This document shows positions 33,901 to 45,900 of a DNA stretch of 64,000 nucleotides, piece after piece (position 1 is the first letter of the stretch; each line of letters starts with the position of its first letter). Below the pieces are notes generated by a model. The model searched no databases. It was not told where the DNA came from and saw only the letters and a list, made by a program, of their open reading frames with translations. This stretch comes from Macrostomum hystrix (taxonomy: Eukaryota > Platyhelminthes > Macrostomidae). The stretch spans positions 1,803,501 through 1,867,500 of the forward strand of contig CATNEN010000024.1 of assembly GCA_950097015.1 (NCBI GenBank), read 5' to 3'. The translations under genes and the position numbers were made by a program.

Positions 33901-36900
33901 CATATCCGCAAACACCTTGGGCGCGTGGCACGTGGCCTCAGGCTTCAAACGCAGCTGCCGCAGACGCGGCTGCCGCAACAAAAAGCCGGCAAAATCTGCG
34001 GCCAGCCCCGCAGTCAGCATTGCACAGGCCTTGCCGTTGTAACACTCCGAAGGGTAAAGCGTCAGAAGGACGGTGTTGTTCAGGTACTTCCAGAAGTCGG
34101 CGCTGATTTTTACCTGGTCAGCCGAGTAAATCTCATTTCTGTGCATCCTCGAAGTGGCCAGGTGACTCCCGTTGAGCAGCATGCCCTGCAAGCTGGAGTT
34201 CTGCAGGTAGGCTCTCTCGTCTAGGTTGGTGTAGGCCATCAGGACGATAATTATCAGAAAGATGAGATAGAAAGCTGCGTCCCTGAGCATGGCGTCCAGC
34301 TGCTTCTCTCTCAGTCTGGATCATGGAGTGAAAATCGGAAATAATATTTGCATGCTGCTATCGTATTGAAAACGAAAAGGAGCTAAAAATTCGTTTATGA
34401 TCAAGCTGAGTAACTGCAATATATACACTTGTACCTTCGAGCTAATCTACGCTCATAGCAATGTCCAATGCATCTTAAACGCAATGCCTCCTGAGCAGCA
34501 ATACCACTCACCTCTGCTTCCGCATTTGCTCTAGAATGTGCGGCTTTGGTGCAGCCGGAACTGCCAGTGACTTCAGGAATTGCCTCATCGCCTGCAGGTC
34601 TGTGACGTCTCGCAGCGGCACCACCTCATGGACCTTCGGCACGCCGCGCTCCTCCAGCTCCTGCATCATCTCGTCCTCGTCCTCGCTGACGCGGCCAAAG
34701 ATCAGAGCGTAGAACAGGATGGCCAAGACGATTTTGATTGGCTGGACCAGAAGCACGGACTCCAGCACCGTGACCGCCATGGCTGCAAGCCACTCGCATG
34801 TCTTTTTCTCTCCAAGGACGCCGCCGAACTCCACCATGAGGTAGACGCACACTGCGACACTGGCGAACGACAGAAAGTAGCCAACAAAGTGCGACCACCA
34901 AGGCAGCGGCCAGACAACGGAGATGACACGATTACAGCAACTGGACGACTGCTCAGGTTGTTCCACAGCCTCCTCTTGAGACTCGCTGAGCGTCAGTTCC
35001 TCCGTCTGCGGGAATGCCGCAGTCTCGGCCGCTGATCGAGCGGAAGCCGGCGTCAAAGGCTTCGTCGGATCGACTGGTGGCACGTCGGGCTTCCAGTAGT
35101 CGTCGCCTGCGTCGAATTCGATGTACATGGCCAGTAGCAGTTCACGTCTGAGGCTCTGCTGGCCCGCAGACTGCTCTCGCAGAGCTCTTGCAGTCGGTGC
35201 GGATGAGGCCGCGCTGCTCTTGACGCTGTGTCGAACCCTGCGGTGCTTAAACAGCACTATGATCAGCAGGTTTATCGGCAAAATGATCAGCGTTGACACC
35301 GTGGCAACGTAGAGGCTGTGTAGTGTGAGTCGTACAGGGCCGATCTCGACAATCCGAGGGCTCTCGACGTACTGACTCTGGTCATAGTACATCATGTTAG
35401 CCATCATTGTGCTCATGAGCAGCACCAAGCAGGCCGTGGCTCTTTGCACTCGTGTGAAGCGGCTTCGCACCGGCCTGGTCACCACTGACAGCCACAGGTG
35501 GCCGTCACGCATACCGGCGTGGGCCTTGCTCCAAAACACGACATTGAATGCGCGCAGCTCCTCTGGAGAGGCCACTGAGAACACGCGCTCTACCTGGAGG
35601 AAATATTTGGAACGGTGACAAATTGAATCATGGATCAAGGGAATTTCATCGACATCGACAACTCTACCCGCGTTTTCTCTACGAGTTCTCTACGTATTCT
35701 CTAAATGTCTGAATCGACGAGTTTCAGTTCCAAGCTAATTTCCCAACGCAAGAAGTAACAACAGCCCCTCCGCACCATGCCATCGTCCTCCACGCAGGAG
35801 AGCCACCTGTTGCACAGGAAGTGGTACTTGTCCCCGGTCTGCTGGTCCACAACCATGGCCCGGCTCAAGTACCAGCAGGGATCCGAGCCGCTGTTGTCGT
35901 GCCAGATCCTCAGGTGGGTGAGGCGTCCCAGACCATGCGGTGTGGTCATGTAGAAGGTGTCAACGCTGCCCTTTGACAGGACGGGTCGCAAGGGCGTGTT
36001 GAGCGGCCGTCGTCCGGACTCGCAGTTCTCGCCCGTCAGAATGAAGCAGACGTTCGCCGTGGTGCCGGCGCCTCTCTGGTTGCCCGTCCAGAATGTCAGC
36101 TCGTATCTGGACAATATCATAGCGACTTAATGCAATCTGCAGACAATCAATGTCAACAATCAAATAAGATAGACTACTTGAAGAGGTCCCATTGTATTCT
36201 CAAATTATATCGAGGGCTGGTGCATTAGACATTTTGAAAGGTGCTTTTATGAAAAATCGTCCAGAGTTACAGAAAAACATGCTCTACTGAGAATGAGCAG
36301 TGGCAATACCTGTACGGATCAGCTGGGTAGTTGTCGATGAGCGGCACAATGCCGACCTGGATGAGGTCACGCTCATCCTTGCGCCGAGCCCAGACCAGGA
36401 TGATCAGGTACAGGCAGACGACTGCGATGGCCAGCGCAAACGCGATGGGATTTGTGTCCAGCCGCAGCCAGCTCGAGTCAGCTGGGTCGAAATCGATCGG
36501 CGGCACGTAGAAGTTCGCCATGAAGGAGGTCAGGTGACGCGAGTAGCAGTGCAGCATGGTCGGAGTCGAGCACTGGCCCTCCTGAAGCGGTGGGTCACCG
36601 ATTTACTTATTTAAATCTATTAATTTCATTGGAGTATTCACAGAAGTCACTCTGTTTCGATCCAGCCCTGCGCTTGCTAGCCAACTCACATACAAGCCGG
36701 TTTTATCCAACTGAAACGCCTTCAGATTGACGTAGTTACATGCCGACAGGAAGTGGGACAGCTTCACTTCAGCTTGAATGTAGAGATTCTTTTTGATTTC
36801 CAGCTTCCCAGTCGGATTGCCGACGGACGTGTCGCTGAACTTCACTCTGCCGCTGGCGGGAATCCGCAGCATCCGAACCCCGAAGCGCCACTTCTGCCTT

Positions 36901-39900
36901 GCTTCACGCCTGTGAAATTTCCGATCATCTTCGAATTAGCATTGAGCCAATCAACTCTACTACAGAGTTACTTCTAAATTAAGAGGTGTTTGTTTTCTTA
37001 ACATCTCACAAAGCATGCTCGAGTTTATACGCAAGCCAACACTCAGCGCAAATCACAAGTGGACTGACGCGCGAGGCACTTACGAGCCGAGCGTGTCACT
37101 CGGGAAGAAGCAGGTCCACGGATCCGGTAGCAACTGCTCAGCACTTGAGCAGGAACCAAGACGAAAGCAGTGACCGGACATGCACTGACAGTGGGCCGTC
37201 TCCCAGCCAGCCTCAGACCTCAGTGACAGCCCAGAAGCTTCTCCTACGGACACGCAGTTGGTGAAGCGTCCATCAGCAGCTTTAGTGCAGTTGCACAGCC
37301 GCATTGTGTAGTTCGAGTCGATGGCTTGATCAACAGTCCGACTGGGCGGACCGCAGGCCACTCGGGGCCGGAGAGGGGGCAGCTGGCACAGGTGGTCATA
37401 GTTTTTCTCGGACGGTGTACCATCCTTCCGCAGGAAAATCAGAATCTCGAACGCGTCGGTTGGTACGCTGCTGCTGCTAGCGAGACTGCGGTAGTTGACG
37501 TAGCGCTCCGCCTTGACAAAGAGGGACGAGCCCTTACTGATCGTGATGACGTGCTTCCCCATGTTGTCCGACTTCGGTCCGGCCTGCAGGTAGACCTCGG
37601 TGAGTGCACTGGCGCTGACGTTGCGAAGCATCCGCATCTCCACCCAAGAATTGTCGTTCAGGTCTGTGACGTTGAACTCCTGCGAGTTCTCGTTCATCAT
37701 GCTCATCGAGTAGGAGTAGCTGGGACTCGCGTCACTTGGAGTGGCCAGTTGGTAAGCGTTCAGGTCGCTCTTGATCATCTGTCAAGGCGTGTCAGGACGG
37801 AAAATATTAATAAGCAAGTGTAGCGCGAACTGGCAATTTAGTGACTCATTCAGTTCGGATGCATAAATCTTCTTACTTGATAAATACTTTTGAATGCGTT
37901 ATGTAATAGGTGCACTAGATGTTTTTTTCTGCGCCGTTAAATTCATTCAATGTCGGTAGTTTAATCATTTAGTCAGAACTGTAATCAAGCCATTTCTAAT
38001 TAGTACTTATTTCATATTCTTATTTTCTCAGATTTTCTCGTACATTTTTAATTACTAGTGTGCTGTTGTCAGACAAAATCACACAAAGTGACATTTTTGC
38101 AAAGTCACTAGAGTGCATTCACTTTGTTCACGAAATCCTGTGCGCAAGTCTTGAAGACAATGTTCCGAAGCTGCTTAAAGTTTAGGCAAAAATTAAGCTA
38201 AGTGTCATACGCGGTCTCGAATTCTGCTTTTGCCTTTAGCAAGAGAGCATTCGTATCTTTTTCAATTATGTGTTCGTGAAAAAGCATCTAAGTCTGTGAG
38301 AATACTTAATACATACATTAACTAATACATCAACTCACCGTAGTCACAACCGTCTGAGAGGCCCGCATTCTTCCAGGATAGGTGGGATCCGGTTCTTGAA
38401 AAATAGTGTCGCCATTTCTGTACGAATTTTGTCCAAGTCGGAAGAAGCTACAGTCACTGCTGCTAGCGTCGCGAATAGCCATTTTTACTAAAAAAATCAA
38501 GTGGGTCAAAATCAAAACTTATAATGCAATTCTGAAATTTCCCAACTTTTCTTTGTCTCTTTTCTAAGAACACATAATGTGGAACAACTCAAGAGTTCAG
38601 CAAATCTAATCGTCGTAAATTTTTTAATTCTTGATTTAATTTTTTCTAGAAAGTGTATATATTATGTATATCTTATGTCTGTTGAGACATCGTATGTCTC
38701 AGAAGCGGACTCACAGTCTCCCATGTCTTTCGACTGGTTTCGTCGGACGTTCAACACCAGGGATTCGGCCTGCATCACTGTGTCACCCTCACGATTGACC
38801 ATCTTTTGAGCCACCGCCTTCCCACAGTCCTCGATCGACTTCATCACGTCAAGAGCGGATTGTGAGAGCTGCTTCTTTGTTTCTGTTGATGTTCCGTTGA
38901 AGGGATCTGAGACGCTGATCTCCTTCAGGTTGCTGACCGCCGGCTTCAAGATATTTCTGGCAACTCGCATGAAATTTATCGTAGCCGATTCCACACTGTC
39001 AAATGTGACCGTCTCCTCCTTGACTGCAGACTGAAGACCCTGGCTGATGAGTGAGAGGCCTTTTGACGTTCGATCGATTCCCTGAGGCGTAAGCTCCTTC
39101 TCCACTGCGGTTGCGTAGCTGTACATTGCCGTCGCCTGAATGATGTTGTTCAGCTGTGTTGCAGCTGGCACAGTATTTAGCATGTTCTCCACGGTAGTAG
39201 TGATGTAATCCACCAGCTTGTTGCGCAAGGTCACACGCTCAGTCAGAGTGAGACCATCAGAAGCTGTGATAACAGTGGCTGAACTGACTGTCGCCGTGAT
39301 GTTGCCAAAGCTCGCTGATGTCTCCAATGAGGCAGTACTGACAGTAGAGGCCCCAGTTGTTGCAGTAGTTGTCATTGTGCTAAAAGTACTCTTTTCAGCT
39401 AGACTCGAAGCCTCACTGATAGAGGTTGCCATGGTTGCGCTAGTTGTTGTGCCGGCAGATGTAGAAGTCGTTCCAGCTGAGGCTGAGTTGAGAACGGCCA
39501 GAATCGGAAGGACTGCACCAGTGAGTTGATTGACATTTCCAAGAGCGCTGGAGCTCTCAATCTCAGTGAGGTCATTGTTCAGTGCGCTCATCGATGGGAT
39601 GGTGTTTGGATGTACCGTCACAGACTGGAATGTGGCAAAGCTGGAGGCCTGACTGGAATCGGTCACGAGGATGCAAATGGACAGGCGGTAGCCAATGAAA
39701 GCGAGACCAGGTGGCAAGAGCTTCGTATCGGGTAGTCGGCACGCGGTCTCAGCTGGAATGGAGGAGTTGAGCGCTAAAGTAGCTGAAAACGAGACCAACG
39801 AGGGACTGATCTGACATACGACTCACTGGGAGCTTCAATGTTCATGGAAAACTCACAGATCGCGACTGGCGAGCACTCCTGCATGTTGCTAGGGCTGGGC

Positions 39901-42900
39901 AGCTGTGAGTAGCCGATGGTGTAAGTGAGGGGAGCGTCCGAGTCCGAGGCACCCGAGCACTCGATCTGGAATCTGTCTCGCAGTGCCATGCCCTGACTCG
40001 GCGTCACAGTCACCGTTAGCGAGGACACACTTGGTACGTCGTTGATTGCCAGGTAGACCATGCGGAAGCCGTAGTTCTCAGGTGTGTCACCGCGCCAGGA
40101 CTTGACACGCAGAATGTAGTAGCCACTGCCAGGCATGAAGAAGCCCTTGCAGGACAGCGAAATGCCAGACGACTCGATGCCTGGGAATTAAGGCCACAAT
40201 CGGAGTGAGTAGATGTGCACCATGGCTACTCATTAGGGCCATTTCAGTTCGTAATGCATTGCTTCTTACCCGTTTGTGTGTAGTCTCGACCGCCTGCGAA
40301 TGGGTAGGAAAGAACGTGTAATTTGTTAGGCCTTAGGTCATCCATTTTAGGACATTTTTCTAGCAGCAACCACTGGAAATAATTCTCAAAATCACAAGAC
40401 TGTGCAATTCGAAAACCAGCGTAAAATCTCTTTAAAACTTTTAGCACAGTGTAGACAATAAATTTTGCAATCGATCAGGGCCATCTAGTGGATCTAATTG
40501 ATCTACGTCTACGTATAATCCAGTTTTTATTTTCATTTAAATATAAGAGAGCAAAAAAGCTTCAAGGCTAAAGGACTATTAAGTTGAGAGATAAAAACAA
40601 ATGAGATTGATTGTCCTCTGCAACATCACTAGACCGAGAACTGAACCAATACATTGTATTGCTACCTGAAATACATTAGTTAACTAATCAATTTAGTCAG
40701 GAAGTCGCATTTACAAATGGAAACAAACCCCAAGACTAGCTTAGTAAATAAATGAAAAGAAGCAATATTATCTGTTTGATTTTGTGAAGGAAAGTCACTG
40801 AAATTGTTTGCAATCTGAAATAGCTAATCCTAATTCGTACCAACAATGTTCCATTGATTCAAGCCACCGGAAGTCTCAAGTCCGTCCAAGTATGCGGTGA
40901 TGTTCGCCATGCTGAGGTCCGTCGGGCAGGTGGCGAACGGCGTCTCAAGTCGAGACAACTGCCATCGGAAGTGATATCGAACACTGGGCACGTAGTTAGC
41001 AATGAGAGACTGGAACTTAAGGGGAATCTCCTGGTTCACAATTATTGTGTCTGAGGAGCACGAGTTGCCGAAGATTCGAGTCATGCAGTTGCTGACGCAC
41101 CTAACAGAATGAAGAGGAAGGCACATATAATTTTAGCAATGGAATATACATATATAATAAGCAGATAAAAGTAGATGTGCATCTGCTTCTTAATTAAAAA
41201 CATACGTTGCTATTACTTCACAATCCTTAACACGCATCACAACTCGCCACTAATCGATCAAATTGTAATGTTCTACCTCAACACCAATGAATTTCACGGA
41301 AACTATGGCTTATTGCTACTGTTTGTTTAAAGTACTTCAATGTAAAAAACTCACTGAACGCTCATTAATGGTGACGGCCCCTTTGTGAGGCTGAGCTGAA
41401 TCTGTGACATGACTGGAGGAACCTCTGGATGCGCCGCGTCTCGAACTACCATTAGCAGCACGTGGTCGTCAAGCTCGAACATGTAGTGCGTGTTGAGGCG
41501 CAGCACACCAGCGTCCATGTAGTAAAGATAGTTAAAAGTTCCTTTCATGCTGTCCGTGCGCCAGCTTGCAAACGCCGCGCTTTCGTAGATCGCCTGTATG
41601 CCTGGATCGTTGAATTGTGAGGCTGTCAGATTCACACGCCAACTGGACAAGTTCAGCGACTTCAGCTGGTGTACATAGGTGCTCCAGATGTTGGCCAGGA
41701 AGCAGCCGCGAAGGTAGCCTCCACTGGCTGCACTATCCGGACAGCCGCGGCCCTGCCAGTTGACATCGTACCGTAGGTTGGCATCCAGCATGACGCGCGA
41801 CTCGCATGCTCGGTAGCAGTAAAACTCGTACTTCAGGTCGCTGACCTCACCTCCCTCCACGAACAGGTTCGGGTTGGAGCTGCAGGTCGGATCCAAAGTC
41901 ACCGGATTGCCCCACATTGTCTGCACCAGGCTTCCCGCTCGGAACCACCTTTTCTGATCTTCGTCGTACACAGCAGTTTTCAGGCACGGCTGCAGGGCGC
42001 CAGTGATGACCTCGAATACCACCGATTCCTCCACCTTCAACAGTGGAAGGTCAGTCATGAATGCTTGTAGGGTCACACGGTAGGTTCGCATCGCCTGGAG
42101 GCTGAAAGCTGGCAGCTTCAAGCTGCGCAGGTGTAGGTTTTGGTTGTCGAACATTGTGCCATCTGTGTTGAAAGAGAACGTCTTGTTGCCCACCAGCTCG
42201 GGGAATTTATTGTAGAATGCAGTGAGCTCTTGTGCGTAGCTCCTCCACCTGTTCTGTGAGCTGTTGTAGATCTCGACGATCCAGTGAACTGTAACCCTTG
42301 TGCTGAAGCAGTTGATAACGAGGTTGCTCTCCAGCTGGATCGCTGTGTTTCGCATGTATCTGGTTGAAGTCCAGCGGGATAACTGAGACTTTGGGAAGAC
42401 GCAGCGGCCCTTGCCGATTACCATCAACCACTGAACCTCCAATCGAGATACTAGGTTGGCAGCAAAGAAGCTGACATTCTTAGAACCTTCCGCTGTCACT
42501 TTCTTGCTCAGGGTTCCCCTCTGAGTCGGAGTGTAGCCGAACAGAGAGAAATTGTACAGTCGGTTGTACAGATCAGTGAGATCAGACACCCAGACGCTGT
42601 TCGCTCCCATTTGGAAGAGACCGCTGGACTCACAAAAGGACCGATTGCCGAAAACGTGGTAGCTGATCGAGTCGCTGAGCGCTGAGCCCCAAGCAGTGAA
42701 GTCGATCTGGTAGCATGCATCAGTGCCGGGTGTACCCAGATCTACTGAAATCGGGTTCGTTGCATCGATTCCGTTGGACGCCTCAGCATTCAGCAAGATT
42801 CCAAATATGGACTTGTGCACCTTGATCTGCATCGTCACAAGCTTCCAACTGACGGCGTTCGATACATTCACAGAGATGGAGAAAGCTCCGGGTAGTACAT

Positions 42901-45900
42901 ACGAGTGCGACATTTCGGTGAGAGAGTTTGTCACCATGCTGCTGTCACCAAAGTTCCACTGGCAGGTGACTGGACACTTGTCGCTAAACGGAACTGTCAG
43001 GATAAATGTGACGGCCTTCTCGAGTGGAAACACTCGATTCGCTGCTGCCGCGACTTTCACAGAGTCAAGTGCAAAGTCCGGATGCAGACTGGCACGGATG
43101 GTTGTGGCTGACAGATCAGGCAAAAGTAAAAAGTTTAGCCGAGAAGTTTGATCTGAGAGCCGACTCGGAATGCTGAGCAGTGCACTAATTTGTCCAGCAT
43201 CTCCGACCGTCAGATCAAGGGCCGAGCAGAAATGGAAGTCAGAGCTCATTGCTGTGCACGCAGTGTTCTGAGCACTAGTTCCGGCTGAGCAATGGATCAA
43301 ATGATCAGCTCTGGTCGAAACAGTCGTCGTGTTTACTGTGAGCGTGAGATTGATGTCGAACAGAGGCTGCGTGCTCTCAACAGTCCGGTTTCGACACAGC
43401 AGAAATGGTACCAGCTGCTGGTATGTGGGTTGTGGCAGAATCAGCGGTGGCGGATCGCGCAGAGCTAGTAGAAACTCACGAGGATCTCCGATCACGACAC
43501 TGATCACAGTAGAACAGCTGGCTGAGCTCACTCGATTCTGCAGTCGAACGGTGACTGTGAAGTTCCCTGGCATGGTGAAGTTGTGAGTGATCGTGAACCA
43601 TCGACTTCCGCCTTGATCGGGGATTGATTCTGTCCGTCCGTCACCAAAGTCGACATCGGCTGTGAAGTCTGATCCAAACACGACGCTCACATTGAACTGA
43701 GCGAGGGTCTGCAAGGGTGCTTTAACGAACGTCGAGCTGAGTGTCACAATCTGGGCTCCGACAATGCGTTCCTGGACAACTAGCGACTGCTGAAGTTGAA
43801 TCTGCGACACCTGGTTTTCAACTACTGCCGTCACATTGTATGTGCCTCGTCTAACGTACGGATGAACGTAGGCCGCACTGTTGGTGGTCGAGTCCCAGGA
43901 AGCGAATGTTTTCGGTTGTACTGGTGTGCCGTCTCCAAAGTCCACAACGACTGAAGCGTTGGTGGGCAGATAAGCAGCTTCGTTGTCGCAGAAAAACGTT
44001 GCAGTGCCATTCACAGGACCCGCCTGTGTCAGCTCCAGCAACTGGCTCACGTTCAAATAGACCTTGTCTGGTGTGACTGGGTTTTGAACATATATTGTCT
44101 GGAACAAATCGTAAAGTTAAAAATATATATACACTGCTTCTCAAACATAATCAACTAGGTAAATCTTCAAATCACGTAGCCTCACCAAATTGTTTGACCA
44201 GAACCGTGAAACGAAGTTGACAGCTTCAGCCTGTACTGTCCAAGCTCCAGCGGTGCTGAAGTTCCACTGCTGCGTCAACTCTGGACCGATGCGGCTGCCA
44301 TCGGTGAAGTTCCAAGTGTACACTGGCTTGCTGCCCTGGTGTTGCAGTACATAGAAGCTCACGACGGAATGGGTCTTATCTGCAAGTTATTGTCGTGGCA
44401 TCGAATTATTTCCGCCGGAACGTCATTGACGCTTAGAGAAACTTCTTTCAGCAAAAATATGAGTTAACTTACAGTGCGTTGCGTTGGAGGCGATTCTGAC
44501 GCCCAATATTGGCACTTGGACTCGGACCAGCTTGTTTTGCATTGACGTGTCGGCCAGATTGTTGGTCAGCTTTACGCTCACGTTGTACAGGTACTCATCT
44601 GAGCAGTCCAGGTGGGTCCCACCAGAGCAGGTGTTGTTTCCGAGTACGGCGCTGGCTCGAACGCTTCCGCTGCGGTAGCCAAAGAACTCCACAGCTTTGG
44701 CAACACCAGGAGCCGAGGGCGGCGCCGCGGTGGCCGACAGACTAGTGATGCCGCTGGTGACGCCGGAAGCGGGCACGAAGTAGTCCGGTCGTGGCTGCTG
44801 TGCGCGAACCGAGACGGCGCGGCTCGGATCCGAAACAGCCAGAATGTCGCCTGGTTGGAGCACAATGTACTCGTGACTGGCGTTCAGCTGCAGCGAGTTG
44901 AAGCCGACGGTGGCGACTGTCAGAGTCACGCGTTGAACCGTTGACAGCTGGCCTGCGAACATCGGAAACTGGCTCGCGGGTCCGGTGGCGCTGGAGCATT
45001 GGCGCTTTTGAAGGCTCCAGCGGTCACCGCTGCAGGCGAATGTCCGAACGCTGGGCTGGAGACCACAGGACTGGCCAGTCGGAATACAGGTGTTGCTCAC
45101 ATAGCAGTAGGTACTTCCAGCCGTGCACTGGGGGCGCAGCACCTGTGGCGATACGCAGAAGCAGTTTTTTTTAAGTTTTCAATGCTTATGCTGTACTCAC
45201 TTAGAACAATGGTTGCTTTACCTCTTTCCTCTTTACTTCCCCTAACCCTTGGTATAATTGCTGCACCCCCTTTTATTTTCTTGCTTTTTCACAGTGGCTG
45301 ACCGAACGACTAAGAATCATCTGAGTAACTTCACGGACTTGATTTTCTGTCCCTGTCAGCTAGTCGTCGCCCACATCAACGAGACATATACGACCATTGG
45401 ATCATAATGAGACATCTTATTGGATTTGGGATGAGGGGGATGTGAGATGGTATGGATGTGCAGTCAACTACCCATATGCCCTCCGTTTCACCGCTTTGCT
45501 GTTTGATAAAGAATTAATTTAAATTGCTCCTAAGTCGGAAACGAATGAGCCAACACAAAGCCTCATCTACGAACTCAGTCCTGTCCACTTGGCCGCAAGC
45601 TTCACCTGAACTTCAAAGCTAGCGCCTGAAGACACGTTGGCGTGAAATGCGACGCTGGTGATGGTGCACGCGACGCTGACGTCATAGTTGAGCAGCAGCA
45701 GCCCGGCTGAGCTGCTGTCGGCTGTGTACGGCTGCTGACTCTCCGGCTGTCGGAAGTTCACGGGCACCGCATCTGTAGAAGTTGTGAGCAGCATTTTTTT
45801 CGACAAACCATTTTAGGAGCCAATGCGTCCACCATACAAGCCTAAAGCAGCAGCTGTTATTTTGACTATTTGACTTGACTTGAACCAAAGTGCATCAATC

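Larger units (their letters stand above)
30921..35593 (-). other. polycystin copy a: channel module and C-terminal coiled coil
   Basis: Exon 18 has TM2-TM5 (RSRFTRVQRATACLVLL and later helices). Exon 19 has TM6 (YLIFLIIIVLMAY) and the start of the extracellular polycystin domain. Exon 20 carries WNYTSALESLGVPL and NWLDRQTRGLFLELLLYNP, as in all polycystins. Exons 20-23 hold the last helices, including FFFAFMLFVCLTMVNVFVAIM as the final one. Exon 24 is a coiled coil with a basic end (LPKRKIYM). Confidence 0.9.

Noticed and set aside
34580-35035. plus-strand open frame opposite polycystin exon 18
   Set aside because: Shadow of the coding exon on the other strand; no domain.
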